Shown in pieces: positions 28,529 through 40,190 of a stretch of 64,000 nucleotides of DNA. The position numbers and the translations under genes were made by a program. Source of the stretch: Microbacterium sp. Gd 4-13. GTDB taxonomy: Bacteria; Actinomycetota; Actinomycetes; Actinomycetales; Microbacteriaceae. Below the pieces are notes generated by a model, which did not search any database, had not been told where the DNA came from, and saw only the letters and a list, made by a program, of their open reading frames with translations. Position 1 is the first letter of the stretch. Each line of letters opens with the position of its first letter. The stretch is taken from contig NZ_QEIJ01000001.1 of NCBI RefSeq assembly GCF_003095395.1, positions 806,001 to 870,000 of the forward strand, given 5' to 3'.

Positions 28529-28775
28529 GGACCCTTCGACAGGCTCAGGGACCGACCACGCCACCCTTCAAGAGGCTCGGGACCGACCCGCTCCCATCCC
28601 GGACCCTTCGACAGGCTCAGGGACCGACCAAGCCACCCTTCACGAGGCTCGGGACCGACCCGCTCCCGTCCCGGACCCTTCGACAGGCTCAGCGACCGAC
28701 CAAGCCACCCTTCGAGAGGCTCGGGACCGACCCGCTCCCATCCCGGACCCTTCGACAGGCTCAGGGACCGACCCC
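28529..28775. repeat. Right REP-like array: 72-bp composite tandem units, inverted relative to the left array
   Basis: Four A elements (ACCCTTCGACAGGCTCAGGG and variants, ACCCTTC at 28531, 28603, 28675, 28747) alternate with three B elements (ACCCTTC at 28563, 28635, 28707, followed by RAGAGGCTCGGGACC or near variants). A-to-A and B-to-B spacing is exactly 72 bp. A elements carry arms CCCT and AGGG, except the third, which ends AGCG. On the minus strand they read GGTCCCTGAGC..., the same polarity the left array has on the + strand, so the arrays are inverted. The bases from 28148 to 28530 hold the GIY-YIG start and its upstream region. Short open frames through this array are considered spurious. 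Confidence 0.93.
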
Positions 28776-28846
28776 GGACCCTCCGACCAACGCAACGCCG
28801 GTCCTTCCACGGCGTCCGCGCACCCAAACACTGCTCTCTGACCGGG

Positions 28847-28852
28847 TAGGCT
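28847..28852 (+). promoter_or_regulatory. Candidate -10 of the pyr operon
   Basis: TAGGCT 60 bases upstream of the pyrR ATG and just after the right repeat array. It would give a leader of about 50 nt containing the PyrR-binding loop. Confidence 0.5.
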
Positions 28853-28880
28853 GGGGAGTGCACCACAGCAACCTTTAACA

Positions 28881-28903
28881 CCGTCCAGAGAGGCGGAGAA
28901 GGG
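28881..28903 (+). promoter_or_regulatory. PyrR-binding loop overlapping the pyrR ribosome-binding site
   Basis: GTCCAGAGAGGCGGAGAAGG (28883-28902) matches the known PyrR RNA motif (TCCAGAGAGGCTnnnAAGG). A short CCG/CGG stem closes the loop. It ends in the Shine-Dalgarno AAGGGAG just before the ATG. With uridine nucleotides bound, PyrR would sequester the site and block translation, as described for mycobacterial pyr leaders. Confidence 0.8.
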
Positions 28904-28911
28904 AGCGGCGG

Positions 28912-29445
28912 ATGAGCACGCGCACCGTGCTTCATGAGGCCGACATCGCCCGCGCACTGACTCGGATCTCGCACGAGATCCTCGAGTCCAACAAGGGCCC
29001 CGACGATCTGGTCGTCCTCGGCATCCCCACCCGCGGCGTCACACTCGCCCATCGCATCGCCGCGCTCGTCGGCGAGTTCGGCGGCGCGGAGATCCCCGTC
29101 GGAGCACTCGACGTGACCATGTATCGCGACGACCTGCACCGCAACCCCACCCGCACCCCGCAGCCGACCCAGATCCCGCCGGGTGGGATCGACGGCAAGG
29201 TCGTGGTGCTGGTGGACGACGTGCTCTTCTCGGGCCGCAGCATCCGTTCGGCCCTCGACGCCCTGCAGGACATCGGTCGCCCCGCGGCCGTGCGCCTGGC
29301 GATCCTCGTCGACCGCGGTCACCGCGAGCTGCCCATCCGTCCCGACTTCATCGGCAAGAACCTGCCGAGCGGGCGCGACGAACGGGTCAACGTGCGCCTG
29401 ACCGAGCACGACGGCGTCGAAGCCGTCACGATCGAGGGGCGGTGA
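28912..29445 (+). CDS. pyrR: PyrR bifunctional pyr operon regulator / uracil phosphoribosyltransferase
   Basis: A UMP-sensing RNA-binding regulator of pyrimidine genes with weak UPRTase activity. The 177 residues contain the PRPP loop [19 protein letters not shown] and the N-terminal [36 protein letters not shown] is characteristic of PyrR. It is the first gene of pyrR-pyrB-pyrC-carA-carB-pyrF, with its own binding loop at 28881-28903. The pyrB start follows eight bases after the stop. Confidence 0.96.
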   Translation: MSTRTVLHEADIARALTRISHEILESNKGPDDLVVLGIPTRGVTLAHRIAALVGEFGGAEIPVGALDVTMYRDDLHRNPTRTPQPTQIPPGGIDGKVVVLVDDVLFSGRSIRSALDALQDIGRPAAVRLAILVDRGHRELPIRPDFIGKNLPSGRDERVNVRLTEHDGVEAVTIEGR

Positions 29446-29452
29446 CGGGCGC

Positions 29453-30457
29453 ATGAGAAACCTGCTCGATACCCGCACGCTCTCCCGAGAGGACGCCCTG
29501 CGCATCCTCGATGTCGCCGAAGACATGGCCGACACGCAACGGCGCGAAGTGAAGAAACTCCCGACGCTGCGGGGCAAGACCGTCGTCAACCTGTTCTTCG
29601 AGGACTCCACCCGCACCCGCATCTCGTTCGAGGCAGCCGCCAAGCGACTCTCGGCCGACGTCATCAACTTCTCGGCCAAAGGCTCGAGCGTGTCGAAGGG
29701 CGAGTCGCTCCAGGACACGGCGCAGACCCTCCAGGCGATGGGGGCGGATGCTGTCGTGATCCGCCACGGCGCATCGGGAGCCCCGCAGACCCTCGCCACG
29801 AGCGGATGGATCACCGCGGGCGTGGTCAACGCGGGCGACGGAACCCACGAGCATCCGACGCAGGCGCTGCTCGACGCCTTCACGATCCGCAAGCGCACAT
29901 TCGGCGACGACAGTCGGGGTCGCGACCTCGACGGCCTCGCGGTCACGATCGTGGGCGACGTGCTCCACTCGAGGGTCGCGCGCTCGAACGTCTGGCTGCT
30001 GCACACCCTCGGCGCCTCGGTGACCCTCGTCGCGCCGCCGACGCTCGTTCCGCAGGATGTATCGACCTGGCCGGTGCAGATCGTCTACGACCTCGACGAG
30101 GCGATCGGCCGAGGCCCCGACGCACTGATGATGCTGCGCATTCAGCTGGAGCGCATGAACGCCGCGTATTTCCCCACTGAACGGGAGTATTCCCGGCGGT
30201 GGGGGCTGGACGCGCGGCGTGCAGCGGCCCTTCCGGACGGTAGCATTGTGCTGCACCCCGGGCCGATGAACCGGGGTATGGAGATCTCCGCCGAAGCCGC
30301 CGATTCGCCTCGCTCGACGGTGCTCGAGCAGGTCGCGAACGGTGTGTCGGTGCGGATGGCCGTGCTCTACCTGCTGCTCGCAGGGGAGCGCGCCGAGAAC
30401 ACCAGCAGCGCAGGGCATGCCCGCAGCGCAGGGACTAACAGGGAGGACGCACGATGA
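29453..30457 (+). CDS. pyrB: Aspartate carbamoyltransferase catalytic subunit
   Basis: Condenses carbamoyl phosphate and aspartate. The 334 residues have the carbamoyl-phosphate motif [31 protein letters not shown] and [19 protein letters not shown]. No pyrI is present, as usual for actinobacteria. The last 20 residues ([18 protein letters not shown]) are a small Ala/Ser-rich extension. It overlaps pyrC by ATGA. Confidence 0.97.
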   Translation: MRNLLDTRTLSREDALRILDVAEDMADTQRREVKKLPTLRGKTVVNLFFEDSTRTRISFEAAAKRLSADVINFSAKGSSVSKGESLQDTAQTLQAMGADAVVIRHGASGAPQTLATSGWITAGVVNAGDGTHEHPTQALLDAFTIRKRTFGDDSRGRDLDGLAVTIVGDVLHSRVARSNVWLLHTLGASVTLVAPPTLVPQDVSTWPVQIVYDLDEAIGRGPDALMMLRIQLERMNAAYFPTEREYSRRWGLDARRAAALPDGSIVLHPGPMNRGMEISAEAADSPRSTVLEQVANGVSVRMAVLYLLLAGERAENTSSAGHARSAGTNREDAR

Positions 30458-31764
30458 CCGGAGTCCTGGTTCTTCGCGGAGCGAGCATCGAGGGCGCAGC
30501 GACGGCCGACATCGTGCTCGACGACGGAGTGATCGCCGAGATCGGCACGGGCCTGTCCCGCGCCGGCGCGACGGTCGTCGACGCCGAGGGCCTCGTAGCC
30601 CTACCCGGCCTGGTCGACCTCCACACCCACCTGCGCGAGCCCGGATACGAAGCATCCGAGACCATCCTCACCGGCTCGCGCGCCGCGGCGGCCGGGGGAT
30701 ACACGGCGGTGTTCGCCATGCCGAACACCTCGCCCGTCGCCGACACGGCCGGCGTCGTCGAGCAGGAGCTCGCTCTGGGGGAGGCCGCCGGGTACGTCCA
30801 CGTGCAGCCCATCGGCGCCGTCACGGTCGGGCAGAAGGGCGAGCGTCTCGCCGAGCTCGGCGCGATGGCCGACTCCCGCGCCCGCGTCCGGGTGTTCAGC
30901 GACGACGGCTTCTGCGTGTGGGACCCGCTGATCATGCGGCGCGCGCTCGAATACGTCAAAGCATTCGACGGCGTGGTCGCGCAGCACGCCCAGGACCCAC
31001 GGCTCACCGAGGGCGCACAGATGAACGAGGGCTCGGTGTCGGCCGAACTCGGACTCACCGGGTGGCCGGCGGTCGCCGAAGAGTCGATCATCGCCCGCGA
31101 CGTGCTTCTCGCCGAGCACGTCGGCTCACGCCTGCACGTCTGCCACCTCTCGACTGCGGGATCGGTCGACATCATCCGTTGGGCGAAGAAGCGCGGCGTC
31201 GCCGTCACCGCCGAGGTCACGCCGCACCATCTGCTTCTTACCGACGAGCTGGTGCGCGGGTACGACGCCCGGTTCAAGGTGAACCCGCCCCTGCGCCGCG
31301 AGGAAGACGTGATGGCGGTCCGCGAAGGACTCGCCGACGGCACGATCGACATCGTCGCGACCGACCACGCCCCCCACCCCTCCGAGGCGAAGGCCTGCGA
31401 GTGGCAAGCGGCGGCGAACGGGATGGTCGGGCTCGAGAGCGCCCTCCGTGTGGTGCAGCAGGCCGTCGTCGACACCGGGATGCTGACGTGGGCCGACGTG
31501 GCGCGGGTCATGTCGCGGATGCCCGCCCGCATCGGCCGCCTCGACGACCACGGCACGCCCCTGACGGTCGGCAGCCCGGCGAACATCACCCTCTACGACC
31601 CGCGCGCCGCGCGCACCTTCGGCACGGCCGATCTGCGCGGGCGCAGCACGAACTCGCCGTACCTCGGACGTGAGCTCCCCGGCGACGTTCGCTGGACGAT
31701 CCACCGCGGTCGCGTCACCGTCGCCGACGGCGAGCTGCGCGACGACCCGGCGGCCTCGCTATGA
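30454..31764 (+). CDS. pyrC: Dihydroorotase
   Basis: Amidohydrolase that cyclises carbamoyl aspartate. The 436 residues have the zinc motif [17 protein letters not shown], then [23 protein letters not shown] and [16 protein letters not shown] (catalytic Asp) follow. The length and motifs indicate a type I enzyme. It overlaps both neighbours by four bases, so the operon is translationally coupled. Confidence 0.96.
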   Translation: MTGVLVLRGASIEGAATADIVLDDGVIAEIGTGLSRAGATVVDAEGLVALPGLVDLHTHLREPGYEASETILTGSRAAAAGGYTAVFAMPNTSPVADTAGVVEQELALGEAAGYVHVQPIGAVTVGQKGERLAELGAMADSRARVRVFSDDGFCVWDPLIMRRALEYVKAFDGVVAQHAQDPRLTEGAQMNEGSVSAELGLTGWPAVAEESIIARDVLLAEHVGSRLHVCHLSTAGSVDIIRWAKKRGVAVTAEVTPHHLLLTDELVRGYDARFKVNPPLRREEDVMAVREGLADGTIDIVATDHAPHPSEAKACEWQAAANGMVGLESALRVVQQAVVDTGMLTWADVARVMSRMPARIGRLDDHGTPLTVGSPANITLYDPRAARTFGTADLRGRSTNSPYLGRELPGDVRWTIHRGRVTVADGELRDDPAASL

Positions 31765-32258
31765 CCCGCGAAGCGCTCCTGACGATCATGATCGGGCTCG
31801 CCGTGGTCTGTCTGGGCCTCCTCGCCTGGTCGTGGTGGCGTCGCGCGCGACGCGACGCCGCATACCCGGCACCGTTCGGCGAGCTCCCCGACGACGCCCG
31901 GACCCTGTCGACGTTCACCACCCTCTACGTCGCGACCACCCGCCACGCACAGCCGCTCGAGCGCCTGGCGATCCGCGGCCTCGGATTCCGCTCGCGTGCC
32001 GACGTCACGGTGACCGACAAGGGCATCGCCCTCGACCTCGCCGGCACGCCCCGCATGACGATCACCCCCGACCGTCTCGTGGATGCCGCGCAGGCCACCG
32101 TCGCCATCGATCGCGTGGTCGAGCGCGACGGCCTCACCCGCATCACGTGGCGCGTGTCACCCGACACCCTCGTGGACTCGTACATCCGCCCGCAGGAGGC
32201 ATCGGCGCGCCAACTCGCCGATGCCATCCGCCCGCTCCTCCCGACAGGAATCGCATGA
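31761..32258 (+). CDS. PH-like domain membrane protein of the pyr operon, hypothetical
   Basis: A 165-residue protein. One N-terminal membrane helix (about 5-25, [21 protein letters not shown]) is followed by a beta-rich soluble domain (residues 45-160) resembling the bacterial PH-like domains found in this position. The final [19 protein letters not shown] forms the C-terminal helix. It lies between pyrC and carA with ATGA overlaps on both sides, a position conserved in many actinobacteria. The role in pyrimidine metabolism is unknown; the older label 'transporter' is not supported by a single helix. Confidence 0.75.
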   Translation: MTREALLTIMIGLAVVCLGLLAWSWWRRARRDAAYPAPFGELPDDARTLSTFTTLYVATTRHAQPLERLAIRGLGFRSRADVTVTDKGIALDLAGTPRMTITPDRLVDAAQATVAIDRVVERDGLTRITWRVSPDTLVDSYIRPQEASARQLADAIRPLLPTGIA

Positions 32259-33408
32259 CCGCCACGCCCCACACGGAGTCCGCCGTCCTCGTCCTCGAAG
32301 ACGGCACACGCTACGTCGGCCGCGCCTACGGCGCCGTCGGCACGACCCTCGGGGAGGTCGTCTTCGCCACCGGCATGACCGGCTACCAGGAGACGCTGAC
32401 CGACCCCTCGTACGCCGGACAGATCGTTCTGCAGACCGCACCGCACATCGGCAACACCGGCATGAACACCGAAGACCGCGAGTCGCGCCGCATCTGGGTC
32501 TCGGGCTACGTCGTACGCGACCCCTCCCGCGTGGTGTCGAACTGGCGCTCCGAGGAGACCCTCGACGTCGCGCTCGACACCGACGGCGTCGTGGGCATCA
32601 GCGGCATCGACACCCGCGCGGTGACCCGACGCATCCGTTCCGTCGGATCGATGCGCGGCGGGATCTTCTCCGGCGACGCCGCGAGCATCGACGCCGAGGA
32701 GCAGGTGCGCATCGTCCGCGAGGCACCCGAGATGACCGGCCTCAACCTCTCCGCCGAGGTGTCGGTGAGCGCGGCCGAGGTCACCGAGGCGACGGGGGAG
32801 AGGATCGGTGCCCTGGCCGTGCTCGACCTCGGCGTCAAGCAGGCGACGATCGTCAACCTCGCCGCCCGCGGGTTCGACGTGCACGTGCTCCCGCAGAGCG
32901 CGACGATCGACGACATCCGCGCGATTGATCCGGTCGCGGTGTTCTACTCGAACGGACCGGGCGACCCCGCAGCATCCGACGACCACGTGGAACTGCTGCG
33001 CGCCGTGCTGGATGACCGTCTGCCGTTCTTCGGCATCTGCTTCGGCAACCAGCTGCTCGGCCGTGCCCTCGGTCTCGGCACCTACAAGCTGCCGTTCGGT
33101 CACCGCGGCATCAACCAGCCCGTGCTCGACAAGACCACCGGTCGCGTCGAGATCACCGCGCACAACCACGGATTCGCCGTGGACGCGCCCCTCGACGGCG
33201 ACTTCGAGAGCCCGCACGGCTACGGCCGGGTGGAGGTCAGCCACGTCGGACTCAACGACCAGGTCGTCGAAGGCCTCCGCGCCCTCGACATCCCGGCGTT
33301 CAGCGTGCAGTACCACCCGGAGGCCGCCGCCGGCCCCCACGACGCCAACTACCTCTTCGATCGGTTCCGTGACATGGTCATCGCCGCGAACACGAAGGAC
33401 AACAACTG

Positions 33409-33409
<1 letters not shown>
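32255..33409 (+). CDS. carA: Carbamoyl-phosphate synthase small (glutaminase) subunit
   Basis: Hydrolyses glutamine and channels ammonia to CarB. The 384 residues start at ATG 32255 with [20 protein letters not shown], followed by [20 protein letters not shown]. The class I glutaminase nucleophile lies in [20 protein letters not shown] and the His/Glu in [13 protein letters not shown] longer open frame upstream shadows the preceding gene. The stop overlaps the carB start by one base (TGATG). Confidence 0.96.
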
Positions 33410-36692
<3,283 letters not shown>

Positions 36693-36696
<4 letters not shown>

Positions 36697-37547
36697 CCAC
36701 GTTCGGCCAGCGACTCACCGGGGCGCTCGATGCGCACGGCGCGCTCTGCGTGGGGATCGACCCCCACGAGGCGCTGCTGAAGACCTGGGGACTGGCTGCG
36801 TCGGCCGACGGGATCCGCGAGTTCGGACTCCGCGTGGTCGAGGCATCCGCCGGTCGCGTGGGGATCGTGAAGCCCCAGGTCGCGTTCTTCGAGCGGTACG
36901 GCTCGAAGGGCTTCGCGGCGCTGGAGGACGTGATGGCCGCCGGCCGCGACGCCGGCCTCCTCGTGATCGCCGACGCCAAGCGCGGCGACATCGGCTCGAC
37001 CATGGAGGGCTACGCCTCGGCGTGGCTGCAGCCGGGCTCGCCGTTGGAGGCGGACGCGGTGACTCTCAGCCCCTACCTGGGGCCCGACTCGCTCGACACG
37101 ACGCTGAAGACGGCGCTCCGGCACCGGAAAGGCGCGTTCGTCCTCGCCGCGACCAGCAACCCCGAGGCCGCGGTCGTGCAGCAGGCGCTGGTCGACGACG
37201 ATGCTCCCCTCGAGGGCCAGCGCGTCGCCGAGCGGGTCGCCCGCGACGTCGGGTCGATGAACATGGGCCTCCCCGGGGCGCTCGGCTCCATCGGCGTCGT
37301 GGTCGGCGCCACGGTCGACCGCAAGGCGTTCGGCCTGACCGACATGGCGCTCGCGGGTACGCCCATCCTCGCGCCGGGCTTCGGTGCGCAGGGCGCCGAC
37401 CCCGCCGACATCCCGCGCCTGTTCGGCTATGTCGCCATGAACGTGATCGCCAACGAGAGCCGCAGCATCCTCGCCGTCGGGCCCGACCGACTCGCCGACC
37501 GTATCGCCGAGCGCGCCGCCCTGTACCGAGGAGCCGACCGTGGCTGA
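36693..37547 (+). CDS. pyrF: Orotidine 5'-phosphate decarboxylase (type 2)
   Basis: Last step of UMP synthesis. The 284 residues are of the longer actinobacterial/type 2 form, with [29 protein letters not shown] and the catalytic [14 protein letters not shown] (K..D motif). The GTG start overlaps the carB stop, and the 3' end overlaps the mIHF-gmk gene by 8 bp. pyrD and pyrE are not in the window. Confidence 0.95.
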
Positions 37548-38439
37548 TGCCCCCCGACCGCCCGAGGTCGACCGGGTCGCCGCATCCCGTCGCGCCGTCG
37601 CCGCTCGGCGCGCCCGCGCCGCGCTGAAGCGCGACGTCGCCACCCGGGTGATCAGCCCGCAGGAACTGCTGCGTCGCGCGCTGGCCGACCCGGAGTCGGC
37701 GGCCGGCGCCATGCGCGTGACCGACTTCCTGACGGCCATTCCGGCGATCGGCGAGGGCAAGCGCGATCGCATCCTCGCCGATCTCTCCATCTCGCCGGTC
37801 AAGCGCCTCGGCGGCCTCGGCGCCCGCCAGCGCCGCGCCCTCGCCTCCTTCCTCGATTCCCGCTGGCCCGAGCCCGGCCCGCGCGCCGGTCGCAGCCGGC
37901 TCGTCGTGCTCGCCGGTCCGACCGCGGTCGGGAAGGGCACGGTCGCCGCGCACATCAAGGAGCACTACCCCGAGATCCACCTGTCGGTCTCGGCCACCAC
38001 GCGACCGCCCCGCCCGGGTGAGATCGACGGCGAGCACTACTACTTCGTCGACGACGCCGAGTTCGATCGCATGATCGCCAGCGGAGCGCTGCTCGAGTAC
38101 GCGACCGTGCACAACAAGCACCGCTACGGCACACCCCGCGAGCCGATCGAGCGCGTTCTCGACGGCGGGGGAACAGCGCTGCTCGAGATCGACCTGCAGG
38201 GGGCCCGGCAGGTTCGGGCCGCCGACCCGTCGGCGACGCTCGTCTTCCTCCTGCCGCCGAGCTGGGACGAACTCGTGCAGCGGCTCGTCGGCCGTGGCAC
38301 CGAGGACGCCGAGGAACGCGCCCGGCGCCTGCGCACCGCCCGCGTCGAGCTCGCCTCGCAGAACGAGTTCGACTACCGCGTGGTCAACGACGAGGTGCCC
38401 GCCGCGGCCGACGCCGTCGTGGCGGTCGCGGCGCGCTGA
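37540..38439 (+). CDS. gmk: Guanylate kinase with N-terminal mIHF (actinobacterial integration host factor) domain
   Basis: A 299-residue fusion. Residues about 10-108 match mycobacterial integration host factor: [14 protein letters not shown], a linker, then AMRVTDFLTAIPAIGEGKRD and SPVKRLGGLGARQRRALASF. Residues from about 119 are a full guanylate kinase with P-loop GPTAVGKG (126-133), SATTRPPRPGEIDGEHYYFV, VHNKHRYGTP and LEIDLQGARQV. In Mycobacterium mihF and gmk are adjacent separate genes; here one frame covers both with no stop or start between them. It may join nucleoid binding to GMP phosphorylation, or be processed; both are inference. The GTG start overlaps pyrF. Confidence 0.92.
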   Translation: MADAPRPPEVDRVAASRRAVAARRARAALKRDVATRVISPQELLRRALADPESAAGAMRVTDFLTAIPAIGEGKRDRILADLSISPVKRLGGLGARQRRALASFLDSRWPEPGPRAGRSRLVVLAGPTAVGKGTVAAHIKEHYPEIHLSVSATTRPPRPGEIDGEHYYFVDDAEFDRMIASGALLEYATVHNKHRYGTPREPIERVLDGGGTALLEIDLQGARQVRAADPSATLVFLLPPSWDELVQRLVGRGTEDAEERARRLRTARVELASQNEFDYRVVNDEVPAAADAVVAVAAR

Positions 38440-38444
38440 CCCGT

Positions 38445-38512
38445 CGAGAGTGCCCGTTTGCGCCGCAGGTGCCCGCGATCTGGGGCACGAACGGCAGGAA
38501 CGGGCACTCTCG
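38445..38512. repeat. Palindromic element with nested stem-loop between gmk and rpoZ
   Basis: A perfect 14-bp inverted repeat (CGAGAGTGCCCGTT at 38445-38458, complement at 38499-38512) encloses a second stem (GTGCCC 38469-38474 with GGGCAC 38483-38488). It starts 6 bases after the gmk stop. It may act as a gmk terminator, or be a dispersed palindromic repeat, since it is larger than a usual terminator and has no T-tract. Confidence 0.75.
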
Positions 38513-38533
38513 GCTGCCGGGTGGCGGAGGCGG

Positions 38534-38539
38534 TAGACT
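38534..38539 (+). promoter_or_regulatory. Candidate -10 for rpoZ
   Basis: TAGACT, 58 bases before the rpoZ ATG and downstream of the palindrome. No obvious -35. Confidence 0.45.
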
Positions 38540-38596
38540 GAGAGGATGCTTCGGCGCCTGGCGCGCCGCATCCGCCACCGAACCAGGAGGTTCCGC

Positions 38597-38860
38597 ATGC
38601 CGACTCGTAACCAGGGCATCATCGACCCGCCCATCGACAGCCTTCTCACCAAGGTCGACTCGAAGTACCAGCTCGTGATCTACGCGTCGAAGCGCGCCCG
38701 CCAGATCAACGACTACTACTCCGATCTGCACGAGGGCAACCTCTTCGACAACGTCGGCCCCCTCGTCGACTCGACCGTCGAAGACAAGCCGCTGACCATC
38801 GCGCTCCACGAGATCCACGAAGACAAGCTGCGCCTGCGCGCTGTCGAAGAGGCCGTCTGA
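38597..38860 (+). CDS. rpoZ: DNA-directed RNA polymerase omega subunit
   Basis: Assembly and stability subunit of RNA polymerase. Its 87 residues are short but normal for actinobacteria: [20 protein letters not shown], then [19 protein letters not shown] and [16 protein letters not shown] 38597 is supported by AGGAGG six bases upstream; the open frame to 38546 adds 17 arginine-rich residues without a site. The gmk-rpoZ-metK order is conserved. Confidence 0.95.
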   Translation: MPTRNQGIIDPPIDSLLTKVDSKYQLVIYASKRARQINDYYSDLHEGNLFDNVGPLVDSTVEDKPLTIALHEIHEDKLRLRAVEEAV

Positions 38861-38927
38861 GCGATCGCTCCTCGCAGCGATCTTCCCTCCGCGTCGCCCC
38901 GGCGGCGTGGATGACGAAGTAACAAGG

Positions 38928-38957
38928 GCCCCGGGCCGGCTGTCGGCCACCCGGGGC
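38928..38957 (+). terminator. Stem-loop terminator between rpoZ and metK
   Basis: GCCCCGGGCCG (38928-38938) pairs with CGGCC (38944-38948) and, past an A bulge, CCCGGGGC (38950-38957), with a five-base loop. It is very stable and ends 38 bases before the metK ATG. A second smaller GC hairpin lies at about 38892-38910. Confidence 0.65.
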
Positions 38958-38995
38958 ATACTTGTGCCATCCCCGACCCGCCGATCAGGAGCACC

Positions 38996-40189
38996 ATGAC
39001 CGAGCTGCGGCTTTTCACGTCCGAGTCCGTCACCGAGGGGCACCCCGACAAGATCTGCGACCAGATCTCCGACAGCATCCTCGACGCCATCCTCCGCGAA
39101 GACCCCACGGGCCGCGTCGCCGTCGAGACGCTCGTCACGACCGGGCTCGTCCACGTCGCCGGCGAGGTCTCCACGAGCGCCTACGTCGAGATCCCCGCGA
39201 TCGTGCGCGACGTCGTGAACCGCATCGGCTACACCTCGAGCGAGACAGGCTTCGACGGAGACTCCTGCGGGGTCAGCATCTCGATCGGTGCGCAGTCCTC
39301 CGACATCGCCTCGGGCGTCAACAAAGCCTTCGAGCAGCGCGAGCGCGGCTCGGTCGACCCCCGCGACGAGCAGGGGGCCGGTGACCAGGGCATCATGTTC
39401 GGCTACGCCACCACCGAGACCCCCCAGCTCATGCCGATGGCGAGCTGGACCGCGCACCGCATGGCCGAGCGCCTCGCCGCGGTGCGCAAGTCCGAGCAGC
39501 TGCCGTTCCTGCGCCCCGACGGCAAGACCCAGGTGACGCTCGGTTACGACGGCCAGGTGCCGAAGACGGTGGAGTCGGTCGTCCTGTCGACCCAGCACCA
39601 CCCCGGGGTGTCGCAGGAAGACCTGCGCGAGCGGGTGCGCGCCGAGATCATCGACCCGGTGCTCGAGCAGACGGGTCTCGACCTGCCCGACGTGAAGTAC
39701 TACATCAACCCCGCCGGCCCCTTCGTCGTCGGCGGTCCCAAGGGCGACGCCGGTCTCACGGGGCGCAAGATCATCATCGACACCTACGGCGGTGCGGCGC
39801 GTCACGGCGGCGGAGCGTTCAGCGGCAAGGACCCCTCGAAGGTCGACCGTTCGGCCGCCTACGCCATGCGCTGGGTCGCGAAGAACGCGGTCGCGGCGGG
39901 CCTCGCCGACCGGCTCGAGCTGCAGATCGCGTACGCGATCGGCAAAGCCCAGCCCGTCGGTCTCTACGTCGAGAGTTTCGGCACCGGCCACATCGACGAC
40001 GACGCGATCACCCGGGCCGTGCTCGAGGTGTTCGACCTCCGTCCGAAGGCGATCATCGATCGCCTCGACCTCCTCCGCCCCATCTACGCGCAGACCGCCG
40101 CCTACGGGCACTTCGGTCGCGAGCTTCCCGACTTCACGTGGGAACGCACCGACCGGGTGGAGGAGCTGCGCGCGGCCGCAGGTCTGTGA
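38996..40189 (+). CDS. metK: S-adenosylmethionine synthetase
   Basis: Makes SAM from methionine and ATP. The 397 residues contain [37 protein letters not shown] (ATP-binding hexapeptide region) and [20 protein letters not shown] (P-loop-like motif). ATG 38996 has AGGAG upstream. The 136-bp leader between rpoZ and metK shows a GC-rich hairpin but no recognisable SAM riboswitch core. priA starts one base after the stop. Confidence 0.97.
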   Translation: MTELRLFTSESVTEGHPDKICDQISDSILDAILREDPTGRVAVETLVTTGLVHVAGEVSTSAYVEIPAIVRDVVNRIGYTSSETGFDGDSCGVSISIGAQSSDIASGVNKAFEQRERGSVDPRDEQGAGDQGIMFGYATTETPQLMPMASWTAHRMAERLAAVRKSEQLPFLRPDGKTQVTLGYDGQVPKTVESVVLSTQHHPGVSQEDLRERVRAEIIDPVLEQTGLDLPDVKYYINPAGPFVVGGPKGDAGLTGRKIIIDTYGGAARHGGGAFSGKDPSKVDRSAAYAMRWVAKNAVAAGLADRLELQIAYAIGKAQPVGLYVESFGTGHIDDDAITRAVLEVFDLRPKAIIDRLDLLRPIYAQTAAYGHFGRELPDFTWERTDRVEELRAAAGL

Positions 40190-40190
40190 G

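Noticed and set aside
27906-28775. CRISPR array
   Set aside because: The 36-bp period suggests it, but the intervening bases are the same in every copy, there are no unique spacers, and no cas genes are present.
28338-28878. Several + strand open frames over the right array (repeated GPFDRLRDRP-like or TLRQAQGP-like peptides)
   Set aside because: They are only read-through of the 72-bp repeats in frames without stops, have no ribosome-binding site, and overlap the GIY-YIG start antisense.
38861-38995. SAM riboswitch upstream of metK
   Set aside because: The gap holds two GC hairpins, one of which fits a terminator for rpoZ; no SAM-I or SAM-IV conserved core could be recognised.
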